This document shows, in pieces, positions 25,301 to 38,600 of a DNA stretch of 64,000 nucleotides (positions are counted from its first letter, which is position 1; each line of letters opens with the position of its first letter). The notes beneath the pieces were generated by a model. The model was not told the origin of the DNA. It searched no databases and saw nothing but the letters and a program-made list of their open reading frames with translations. Position numbers and translations under genes: made by a program. Origin of the DNA: Cornus controversa (taxonomy: Eukaryota > Streptophyta > Magnoliopsida > Cornales > Cornaceae); contig CM048849.1 in NCBI GenBank assembly GCA_026545225.1, positions 46,720,336-46,784,335 on the forward strand, given 5' to 3'.

Positions 25301-28300
25301 AAAGAAAATAACAGTCACAGACTCACAGGTATCATGAAGCATTTGCATCACAATTTTTATATTTTCCAAATTAGCTGGAGAAGCTTCTTATTACAATATC
25401 AACATTGTTCACAAGATTGCTTCTTTGAAAGGGTGTCGATAATATCTTCAATATGTTGTAGAATCCCATCGTTTTGCTATAACAGACTACATAATTTTGG
25501 CATACAAGATATGATCATTTTGATATGTTAATCATATCTTCGATACGTTGCAAGCAATCATTATGGCTTTCTAAACTTAGTATATATCTTTAATAGCACA
25601 TTCAAGGATCATCATGATATTAACCTTTTTGTCTTGTTAATAAAATCAACTAATCAAGACATTAGACTTGACTTGATTGGCCTTCATGTTCCAGAAAAAA
25701 TCAAAATGATCTTTTCCAATTTATAAATTTCCCCACTTAGTGAACTTATTTTTTGTGCAAGATTTGGCAATACAAGGGAGAAGAAAATCCCTGGTGTCAT
25801 CCTAGTTGATTCCAATATAGAGGATGAATTCCAACAACGACTCTAATCCAATTTGTCAGTAGAACATCTGGAATGTTTTGCTTCATTTACAAAACTTAAG
25901 CTTGAGTTTCTCCCAGGTGGAAGAACTTGGTGTGATCAAGATCCGAGGTTATTTTAAGTACAAAGAGAGTTTAATTGTGTTTTGGTAAAAAAAAAAAGAA
26001 AAAAGGGCTGATTTGTTCAATTTAAGTAATTCAGTTATTAGGGGTATTTTAGGATAGATAGTTTAATTTATGACTGGATTAAGTTTTATGAGTCTTATTG
26101 TGCTGGTTCATTTTCACCTGATTTAATTATCACTAGGCTTTAATTAGATGTGATCATGGGCCAGTCTACAGACTCAGTCCAATCTTGGGAGGGATTGGAG
26201 TTGAGATACAAACCCATGAGGCTTGTCTGCGCAAAGAATTAGTGTCCTGATCAAGTTTTTAGGGCGCTGCCTTGGGTTCTAAAAAGTAAAATCTCAACTC
26301 TGGCAACCTCACCCTTGCAATATTCAATTTACAAAATTATTACAGATATTGAAACTATCTTATATATATACATATATATATATATTATGCATAGGAGATG
26401 TTTACATATATTATTTACCTAACTTACTTTTCTTCTTTTTGATAAGTAAAATTTCATAAAAGAGCCTGGTTTCACATATTCTCCTTGGATTGGTTGTTTC
26501 GGGCCCAAATTCAGGATGCATTGGATAAGATCAAAACTTTGGGCTTATCTAATGCATCCAATGAATAAGAAATCTTCGGTTATTCTCGCTTAAACTATCA
26601 AGTCTGAATAACATTGTCCTTTTTTAGTATATTGGTGTTTTGAACACAGTCAAAACTTGAATCTTCTATCAAATGGGTTGGGTTTAAATCTCACAGTCAA
26701 AACTTGAATCTTCTCGGGAAATATTACAAGTTTTAGCATTAACCAATGGGGCTTTGCCACTGTTACTGGATATTGCTACATATTCATGGATAAAGGATGC
26801 AGTAACATGCGACGGCATTATGGTTCATACTGTGGAAATGAATAGAAGATGAATATGACAAGTGGATTAAGACCCGCTTACACTTGTGGTGGGAAATAAT
26901 CCACCAAATCTGGTGATGTTCAGCTCAGTTTTTAATCAATTCAAGTGATGGTTGATAGATGATGAGATTTAAACACAAACCATTTGATAGAAGATTCAAG
27001 TTTTGACTGTGTTCAAAACACCAATATACTAAAAAAGGACAATGTTATTCAGACTTAACAGTTTAACCGAGAATCTTAACTGAAGGTTTCTTACTCATTG
27101 GATGCTTAGGCTAGCTTTGTGTCAATAAAGACCAAAGAGTTCATCAGGCTCGAAACCACTAAAGTACTCCCAGAGTCCCAATGCACAGCCCTAGTTTAGA
27201 CTTTTAGTTAGATTCCAATCAACTACCCCAATTGAAGTTACTTTTGTGATGAAGTAACTTTAAGCTTACGTGACTTGCTTTATAACCAAATTTACTAGAA
27301 CTATTTATATATATGTGTAATGTAATGAGGACTTCAATAAATTCATTTTTGGAGAATAAAAAGATCATATCTATATATTTGCTATATTCATCTACCCCTT
27401 CTTAAGGTTTGTTATTAAGCCCTGTGGCTCATGAAAACTGAGCCTATGTATTAGGAAACACAGATTTCTGACAAAAATCAGATTATTGCAAGTTTTGGCC
27501 TTGATCTGAGTGTTATTGGGTCCATATTTGATGCTACATCATGGTGGTGATTTATGTTATAGGACATTCCACCATAAAGCTAAGAGGTTGTTACTAAAAT
27601 AAATATCATCTAAAAGCAAGTAACAAATAATTAAACTACAGATATTTGAAAAGCATATTTACAGTCATCTTGCAGATATCATATTGAAACAAACTTAAGA
27701 AGACAACCTAGAGGATGCAATAAGGTTTACAGCAGTGACACCTCAAGAAGCTAATATCATTAAATGTCACTAGTTAGCAAGTACATTAACACCGATAGGA
27801 AAAGACAGTCTATTTTGCGCAATCAATGGTTCATCATGATAACTAAGGAATGAAGCCTAAGAATAATAAAGTTGCTGATCTTTCAGAATTAGAAACAAAA
27901 GACACAAGGTGTGCCTATCTGTGTAACAACATAAAAGCATACCTGTGCTTTTATACATACAGTCTACATGCATGTATATATGGATAGAGGTAGAGAAGTC
28001 GATGTCTAAATATACCAATATTCGTAAGAATGCCTATTTAGAGGGGGCTCCTAGTGAAATGAAGATATAAAATCCAAAAAATAAATAAATAAAGGAATCT
28101 GCTCAAGAAAAATTATGGAGTAAAAAGATAGAGAGTATGAAATGCATGCACAGAATTGATATATAATATCGAACCTCAACTCTGTCAGGATCAATGTCAG
28201 CATCTGCTATTCCTTCCACATGTTGCTCTAATAATACCCTCTTGGCATCATTTTCACCAACAATGGTAGAATTATTTGCATCACCCACAGTTGTTGAATT

Positions 28301-31300
28301 TTGACTGAGAATATTGCCAGGTGCCCATTCCAAATACAGTGGAGCATCCCTAAGTTTAAATTAAAAAACAAAATATAACACCTCTCCATAACTCCTAATC
28401 TAGCAAATACCCTTGATGCAATAAGTGGTAGAAAAATTTATTGGTCAATCACATCGAGAATAAATATTTAAAAAACCTTAGGAACTAAGGTACATAAAAG
28501 TATGTAGGAGTAAGATAACAGTGTAAAACGAAACAAGAAAAGGAAGGTTACAAAGAGAGAGGGAGAGAGACTAGGAGCAAATATATATACATATATACAT
28601 CTGTGGTAAGTGATATTGGATAAAATATTTTACCTGTCAAAAAAGATATTGGATAAAAGATTTTTAGATGCAAACAAAGAAAAAAAAATGAAGTACAAGA
28701 CAATGAAGTTGATGCATTCCATTAGAGAAAGCAGATTATGGGCAATTGGGATAGTTTAAAAGAAAAAGCCACTTGAGATCTTATATAGGAGCTTTAGTTT
28801 GAACCCAGTCTTATTTAATATTATCTCTAAGTTCTTACATAGATGGTTCAGTTTGTATACTTTCAAATTTGAGGTTGAGGGTATTTTGGTATTTTCAAGA
28901 GTTCTTGAGCATGGTTTATAGTGGTGGTTAGGTCATGATTTGAGTCAAGTTCATGTTTTTGGATCTTAATGTTTGGAATATAGTAGGTTTCTATGGGAGT
29001 ATGGATTTTACAGATCAATTTCTAAAGTGTAATTACTGAGTCAGTCAGTCTTAGTAGAGTTGGGGTTACCTAAAAGTTCAGATATAATTAGGTATTTTTT
29101 TTCCGAATCAATAGCAAACAGGATCAGATAAAATTTTCGGCAATAATGCTCTTTATGGATTGTGTGATGCATCTAACACTAGGTGTCATGCCCAAGGGAC
29201 TACGATAGTGAAACTTAGGATCTTCTACTCCGCTTCCTTTCAACTTTCTAAACTTCAAAAGCCTTTAAAATCTATGACCAGACATCGTCAACCACTCAAC
29301 CTCTTTTCTACCCTTGAATCAATCCTAATCACAGGAGGAGGCTTCCAAGAACAAAGCGGCATAAGCTAGATAAGGGATGATGCGTCCATATCTCACACAA
29401 TAATATCAAATGCCCTAAAATTCTTTACACCAAGATCTAAATATTCAGAAAGATACTAAACTAAAGTTCCTCAACCAATGAATAAGCTACTAACTAGAAT
29501 TCCACATCAAGTAAGCAAAGGAACTATTGGTTTACTTCCACAAGTACGTCATCATTACAGTTCGCAAAATCTGACACCTGATACGTGAGCCCATCTTGTA
29601 ATTAAATAAAAGGCACTTGGACCTGAGCACGCAGCCAACCCCAGCAGTCAGCACTATTTTTCTTTATTGTTTTTTTTTCCGCTATATTGTAGGAGTTCCT
29701 CCGACCACTCAGAATTGAAGTCTCGCTGTACTTACTCCATACCATTTTAATATTTAAAAGTTTAAATTATCTATAGTTATGCACTCTTAATTTTTCTTTT
29801 ATCTTTTATTTTTTAAATAATTACAGAGTAAAAAAAATCAGCTAGCAAGTTGGATCCAGGTTTGGTAGACTCAATCTGTGGCAAAGCCAACCTTACACCA
29901 CCAACATGCCAACTCTAGTGTTTGAGCAAGGGTTGCAGAACTTTATCAATTCAAGTACAAATGATTTATTAAAATTACTCAATAGGGGCAAGGTTGTTGA
30001 AATTGGAACCTACGCCTGATCAATGGGGGTCTACAATTCATCATCATCATCATCTTGCTTGCCTTAATCACATACAAATGGGGTTGACCACGTTTCATTC
30101 TTTTCTATTACAAATTATTTTCTCCTATTACATTTAACTATGCAAAATCATTTATCATAACTTTATCCCATGTTAACTTTATGTCTCTTACCTTCTATGC
30201 AAACTAATCTCACCTTCAGTTTGCTGATGACACTCTTTTCCTACGTGAAACCCCAATCATATGCAGCTCAGACTCCTTGAATGTACTTGTGTTGCTTCGA
30301 GGTGGTTTCAGGACTCAAGATGAACTTGACGAAAAGTTCTTTCTTTGTAGTGGGAGAGGTTATCAACATAGAGGAACTCACGGCAGATTTGGGGTGCAAG
30401 GTGGGCTGCCTCTTGTCCCCCTATCTTGGTCTCCCATTGGGCACTAAGTACGGATTGAAGGCCATATGGGATCTAACGGTGGAACGTTTTGAGAGGAGAC
30501 TTGCCATGTCTTCGTTATATATGTTCATATCATCTTAGTCTACTTTATCTTATCGCTAATAGGCATCACTCATAATTTATCCCTCACATTTTGATTAGTG
30601 ACCTTATCTATTCTAGTCATTCCTACCATCCATCTTAACACTCTCATTTCAGCTACATGAATGCGATGTTCTTTTTTTTTTTTAATAAAAATCAATGAGA
30701 ATCTATATTTCATATCATCGTCACTCCTAAAGGGGGTCTACAAATTCTACAATACAACAAGGATAAGCCCTAATAATATTTCAGCATGTTACGATTCTGA
30801 AGAATACACCAAGAATAACTAAAAGTCATGAATTTCAGCTCCATGAATGCAATGTTCTTTTTTTTAAAACAAAAAATCGATGGGAATCTACATTTCATAT
30901 CATCATCACTCCTAAAGGGGGTCTACAAATTCTACAATACAATGAGGATAAGCCCTAATAATATTTCAGCATATTACGATTCTGAAGTATAAACCAAGAA
31001 TAACTAAAAGTCATGAATACAGAAACATTAAAACAAATATTTGGAGCACAAAAACTTATGCACTTCATAAAAAAATTGGAACACATTAAATCTCATACAT
31101 GGGGAAAAAAAATACATATTAGATAAAAAATATTCATGTAAAAAAGGAAAAGAAACAACACTATACCCACTACCCATACTAGTCAGAATGAGATACCGAT
31201 TGGCCAAACTGGTTTATAGAGTAAAGTAATAATTGACAAGTCTAAAGTAGACTATAAGAGTTGTTAAAAGAAAATGAGTAGAAAACTTTGACAATATTGT

Positions 31301-32647
31301 ATAACTTAAGACATCTAAGCGAGTCTCCAAGATAAGAATAACAATATAATATTAAAGGCTATGTAGTATTTAACAGTAGAATCAGGACTCGTATTGAGAT
31401 CCCACATTCATGTAATCTCTTAGAGAATCCACAAGGATTCTATCCTCCTAGTGTGTGTTTTTTTCTTTAATATATGGAATCTAGATCAATTACGTGTTTT
31501 TGGATTGTAAGATCATAAAATCTGAATCAAAATATATACCATGATTCGGGGTCATTACGACTGATCAGAATAAAAACAAAGACAAACTTACTTGTAACGC
31601 TTGTATGCTAAACCTCTGAAAGCTGCACGTGCTTCAGCAGGTTCAAGAAATACAACCTGATATATCATGTTTAAAAATATCATAAGATACAGAAACATAC
31701 AATTTAACAATCAATATCAAAATTTCCAATTAATTCCACTAGTTATGACAGTTACCTTTACTTTGCAGCAATAAAAATGTTGATTAATTAAAATACTCAT
31801 CAAACAGAACATCAAATTTTGAAGAAAAAAAAAATCCTTCCCTTAATCCAACCAAACAAAACAAATATAGAAGGAATTTTTACCATCAGCTTCCAGATTA
31901 TCAATACGTCAACACTGATTTTTTCATCGGCAAGATGGACAAAGGCCAAGTAAGCCAAGACTGTAATGATCTACAAGCCCAACCAATGTTTACTTGGAAC
32001 ACAGATCATTAATGTATGCCAAATGCTTTGGAAATGGGAATGTGGTAATATAGGGGTAGCCTATTCAAAAATAAAGTTGGAATGTGATGTAGAAAGTTCT
32101 ACTGCAAAAGAGTACAACTTTTCCTACCCAATTATGAGAAAAGGGAAAACAAAACTGTTGAAAGTCCACATATTGTACATTCAGACATGTAAAAGCATTG
32201 TGTTAGTTTGTCCTAATTATGTTGAGTTCCTGATTTATATGCTCTTTTGATGCTAATCTTAAAGAGAAACAAATGGAAGAGAGAAGAAATAATTCAGACA
32301 GCTAAACTCCGTGTTATGGAACACGCATATGGAGCACGAGTCACTGGGTGTTGGTATTTTCTGGTAATTAGAGGCCCAAAAATAGCTTGCTAGGCCATAG
32401 CTAACATTCCTAGGCAATCGTCATGTACGCGTCACATATCAGCATTCGTTGGTCAGGTAAGCAAGGTTGTTTGCCCAAAGCTAAACATCCCTAGATAACC
32501 ACCACGTAGGTACCATATATCAACTATCATAGTCAACATGTAAATGAAGACTCTTAGACAATAGGTATGACTTTCTTGATTATAGAAAATATAATTGTAA
32601 GAAAAAAATTAAACCGAAGGTTTATAAATCATTTATAGGAAATAGGA

Positions 32648-32683
<36 letters not shown>

Positions 32684-35600
32684 ATAAGTAAAATTTCATT
32701 AGAATGCATTCAAACGGGGATCGCATCCCGTGAAAGCTACACAAGAACCAAATAGGGCCCCTAGACTCTAAATGTATCCAAAAAATCAACTATCTCCCCC
32801 ATTGATTTACAATTTCTCCCCATACCCAACAAAAAAGAGAACTAATAATAGAGAATTTCAGCACCCCAATAAGAGTCTCCTCACCATCAAAGTGTCTCCT
32901 ATCGCTCTCCCTCCACAAACACCACAATATGTGCAAAGGCGTTGTTCTCCAAAAGTCACATACTTGAGAACCCACTATACAACCTCTCCAAGCTTCTATC
33001 ATACCTCTCGAGGACCGAGGCATGACCCGCTGGACCCCAAACAAACCCAAAAGCAATCTCCAGCTATCCCGAGCCACTGGACAATGCAAAAGGAGATGAT
33101 CTATTGACTCCATCTTTTTTGCACATACAAAACTAGTTTACTATGATCTGTCTCTTCAAGTTGTCCAGCGTCAAAATCCTCCCCAGAATCACCGTCCATG
33201 CGAAGAAGGCCACCTTAAGGGGAGCCTTCGTACGCCAAGCAGCCTTCCATAGGAAGACAAGCCCCATAGAATCCAAAAGGCTCCGATAGAAAAAACGAAC
33301 ATCAAGCCTCCCCCTAGATGAAGACACCCAGACTCAGGATTCAGAACCACCGCCATCCACGGATCCACCATATGACGGTATAGCAATCCCAAGAATCCAA
33401 TGGCATCCTCCAGCTCCCATATTTTAAAAATAATACATTCGTAAACACTTGCTATATGTCATGTCCTCAATGTGTTTTTATCCATACAAAATATAGATAA
33501 TTAATTTTTGAGATTCATGAGTTAGAATTTTCATGTTAAAACCATAGAATATTAGGTTTTAAGAGTATCATTACCTAGTGTGGTCTTCGTCAATCGGGAG
33601 TGTTGGGAGCGATAGACTGGATACATACCTAAAGTGACTGCTCAAAGGATTCAAAACGTATTTTCACGTCAGAATATTAGATTCATTTATCATTTTCAGT
33701 AAATTAACAAACGCATGCCTCAATTAGAACTTAAACTCTACAACTCCCCCTTTGGGATGGCAAAAGAAACAATTCAAGATATGCAACTCCGTCCCAAAGT
33801 GTCCCAAATAAGTGCTTTTGGAAAGTCAATGTGACAAAATTGAATCTCTCCTATTTTTTTTTTTTTTTAAATTTTGAACAGTTCTCTAAATTAACAATTT
33901 GTATCTTCAAACTTTTAGAGGGTTAATTTTCGAATTTCAAAGGGAAAATGCATCAATCCCATATCCCCTCAAGTCAGAGTCATCAAAAGGGAAAGTCATT
34001 TTGGGATTGGAGCAAGTATTAGATTTACTACTCATAAACTAATGTTTTGCAATCTGTGGTATAATTTTATATATAAAAAAATGCATTCTTTTGTCGTTGT
34101 GCTCGTATCATGTCTCTTTCCTTTTTTAAATATTTGCCATGTCTGAATGTCAATATCATGGGTCATTCACATATTGTGCCTTGAAATATACCAAGCCCTT
34201 ATTTACTCTGTTTGGTACTTTAGAGCCAGCTCACAAAGAATAAATAAATAAAACAACTCTAGTATGTCAATTGTAAAAGTCAGCCAAAGCGCATCCACTC
34301 AATGTCAAATATCACAGATCACTTTGCAAATTTTTTATGCTTTCAAAATGAATCCAGTGGTATGAATTTCCTAAATTAGAACCTTCTAAATACAAATCCA
34401 AATAAATTATTATTCAAAATAAAACGAGTAGTCCTATATTATCTATAAGGCTATTTCACACAAATTGCAACTGTTGAGAACTCAATATATATGTTGGGGC
34501 AGATTCAGCTATTGGGTTTATTGTTTAACATGATATCAGAGCTGCTTTGGTTTTGAAAGGTCTTAGGTTCAAGTCTCTCCACCAGGAGATCTTTCCTCTA
34601 TTGTCTATTTGTTTGCACTTTATTCTACTTGTTTGTATGTCCCTCCACATGCAAGAGATGCCTCACATAGAGTAAATGGTTGAGAGCTTAATATATATTG
34701 TTGGGCCCGTTCAGTTGCAGTATAACACATTGAATGTTGCATATGCACAACAAGTCATATAAATCGGAATAAAAGTAGAAGTATAGATTTGCATACCAAC
34801 GCCAATGTTTTTGTTGGAGGGAGAATAATTTTGTCCAAGCTCCCAAATTTCCCAAACATCTTAGCCAGCTCGCCTTCAGAAGAACCGTAAGGCAAGTTCT
34901 TCACCAAAATAACATGGTTGCTTCTTTTAACACCTTCAGTTTTCCCAGCAGTGTATTCCTCTAAAGATGCTATATTAACTCCAGCATTTACAAGAGCCTT
35001 TTTTGTTTCTGCAATAACTTGAGTTTCTCCCAAAGCAATACGTACAGCAAGATCATCAGCTTCTCGGTCAAGTAAATCACTTTTACTTACCCCAAATTTC
35101 CTAGCGATGTTTTCAACAACCTAATAATGTCCAGAAATAACATCAAAATAAGATTGAAATCTCAGAGCAGGCCAATAAGCAAAAGCAAGAAAAATCTGCA
35201 GTAGGAATATAGATATCTTATTTCTATCAGTACCAAGGCTTTACAGAATAACAAATGACCTATAATTCTTGGAGCCTGGTTGAGAGAATGAGACATGTAA
35301 CTCATAAAACCATACAAGTGTGCTGGTGTGATTTTATAAGTAAAATGAGAAACAACTCAGTGGAATTGGATTTTAATCAATATGGAAACCAAAAAAAAAA
35401 GTCATAGCAGATCATCACTAGCTAATGCAGAAATAACAAAGAGATGATCATAAGCAGGGCTAGAATGCTACGGTAACAATAAAGCACAGTTTTTCTTGCT
35501 AGCACCAATTATGACTTTAATTAGTGAGAGAAGCACATACTTAAACATTCTATTGATGCCCCTATGACTATTTTAGGGTATTAGGTCCAAGACTTCAAAC

Positions 35601-38600
35601 CAAATGGTAAAATGCAACACACAAGTCCATGTTCGCTGCCTCAACACTGAGAGTTGTCCTGCCCGTCTTATATATTCTCCTACTTCTAAAGATTGTATTT
35701 CTAATGCCAAATGACTCTAACAATCTTCTTCTATTGTATTTTTCCTTCAAATCTCTATGGTAACACAGGCTTATTGGTGGTGGAGAGTTACACCCTTATT
35801 GCTGGCTGATTTCATGTTCACTGAACTTCAATGTAGACACTAGCACATTTCATTTGGATATACATTAAAAGAATAATTCTAAAATTACACCACTATCACT
35901 CTTGTATAATGGCATCTTAACCAATTATTAAGTGATGAAGAAGTAATTTTTATCGATCCTTATCCATCCATAACTGAAAGAATAACTGCTAATAGAGGCT
36001 CTGGTCCATAAAGCAAGAACCTCATCAGCAAAACTTGTAAACCAATAATTACAATTAGCAACATCCTTCAATTTCATTACATTACTAGGAAATGTGAAAG
36101 AAGATCTGAAATACACTGAAATTAATCTTCCCAATACTATAATTGACTTGAAAAATACCGTATCAGGGCGCATGAACAAACTGTTCCACGCTTGTGTATT
36201 TCCACTGGCTTCAGATGTCCTCCTCTCCTCCTCCCTCTGTTGCTTAAACGTTTTTGAAGTTTGGTTCACGGAAACATTGATCCTATAAAGTGAGTGAGCA
36301 TTAAATATAAGCTCCTGCTTGAATTAAACCACACACACACACACATGGATAGATAGATAGATAGAGAGAGAGAGACCAAAATTGCAACCTTGTAAGGCAA
36401 AAAGTGGTTAACATATTTTCCACTTACTCTTGTTTCTTAGGAGCAATTTTTTGCTTTGCTGGCATAATATGCAATAACCTGCCTTGAAAAATTGAATTGT
36501 CCAGCTCATCCAATGCCCTAAAATTAAAAGATAAAAAAAAAAATCACGATTATTGTAAAAGCACAGACAACATAGATCACATCAGAAAATGGCCAATATC
36601 TAGACATGCTTGTGCAGTATGTTAGGAAGCATATAAGAGCTTAAGACACTTGTACTCATATTCCTTGACACAAGACGAGATATTTTCAAAAATACAGAAG
36701 GCTATGACCTCATCAATCAAGAAGAATATGGGGAAAGAAGCAAATTGGCTCTGTATTTTACCAATACACATATACATATTCATAGCCATAAGCTGCAAAT
36801 TGATGCAGCTTTTTGGAAAAATAAATTCTGGTTGGCTTACGGGAGTCGGTGACCAAGTCTCAATACTGAAAATAAGTTTAGCCTCAAAGAGTGCAGCATC
36901 CAAACCCTCACAATTTGAGGAATGAAAATCAGGGAAACAAGCTCATAAAGATTGCAAATCAAAGCACAAACATCAGCCTTAACATAGAGGATATTATAAA
37001 TCTTGAAGCTTTAGCCTAGAAGCAATACCTAGCTGCAGATTCTGGAAGAGTGTAAAGAATGTAAGCAATTCCCTTGGACCGTTTTGTCTCTCTATCAATA
37101 ACAAGATGTACCTGTGAGACATGACCGGACTTGCTAAAATGCTCTTCTAGCTCATCCTCACTGAGATACATCAAAAAGCACCAAAGCTTTTAGAATAAAT
37201 AATCAGCAATGGTCACCAGAACCACAAATGAATTCATCTCACATTGTATGGAATATATGTAACATAATACACAAGACAGGAGCCTACGTGGCAGTATATG
37301 GCAGATTACGGACGAAAAGACGGGCAGTCTCTAAAACTTCTCCTTTCCCATCCGAGTTAATCATTTCATCATCAGATTCTTGAGAAGAACCCTTTTCAAC
37401 CTCCTCTTCAGAAGCATCTCCTTCAAGGGCATGATGTTGCCCCTTAAGATCTATTTTATGAACATCCTGACCCCCGTGGCTTTTCTGGAGAGAATTGTTG
37501 ACACCATGATCATTGTCGGCGTCGTCATCCTCGTTGTTATCATTGTCATCATCACCGCTCTCTGAATCTGACCACCCTTTCTTTACCCTACTTTTGAAGT
37601 AATCCATATCCGAGACAACTTCATCATGAGCCAAATTGTGTGGGTTCTCAGCTGCTTGACCATCTGAAGACCGATCATCTCTTTCATCAAAATCATCTAA
37701 CTCAGCCTGCACTCGAGTTGATTCCTCTTTGCCATCCCCTTTTTCTAATTTTCCCTTTTGCTCAAGAGAGGGAGCTGTCAACGTATCATTTGCCCACATC
37801 TTTGACTTTATTCGGGGCTGCATTACCTGAAGGAACTCTTGAAGCTGAGGGTCATCATTCTCAGTTTTATTTTTACTATTTTTCTTCTCTCCTTTAGAAT
37901 TTGCAAGGCCCAGAGTTTTAGGGCCAGTAACCTTTTTTCCCTCTTCCGTCGATTTCTCTTGCTTCGTCAAAGAATGCCGACTCCATGGCCGTGGAATATT
38001 TGGATCCCCCACTTTACGAGCAATCTGGCAATACACAAACAACATTAACTTCTAACATGTTATGTAAAAAAAAAAAGTCTTGAATGTGTAATGGGTGTTC
38101 TTTTAAGCATTCAATACATTAAAATCATCTTGAAAGCAAGCTTATGGGGTTTTCTAACCTCACAGTTCAAGCTAAAGTCATTCTCTTATTGGTCGGCATC
38201 TGTGTGTTTTTGTGCACTCAATGTATGACAACAAGAAAAAGACTTTACTAGTTCTCAAACGACATGCTACAAACACAGTCCTGAGTGTCACTATTTTTTG
38301 TCCTCCTTAATGTGCTTCCAAACATTCAATATATACGAAAAGCCATTATGGAAATACTGTTGTGTGTATACGTCTTTGACCTTCAAGAATTTGCTATATC
38401 ACATTCAAGCAGTAAGTTAATGAGACTACTAGTTCGAAAAATAGTCTTTAAGTATGTGCGTGTGTTTGCCCCTGTATTCGTATTCATATGTATTCAATTT
38501 ACAGCATATTTTCATCCTCGTTTATCAATTGTTGTTGTAGAAAAGTGAAAACAGAGAGTAGCGTAAAATCCACAGTAACAATAACGTCAGAGCCAGAAAA

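Noticed and set aside
29160-29369. 69-codon ORF in MRD1 intron 9
   Set aside because: No recognisable similarity, lies inside an intron, and has no support from splice signals.
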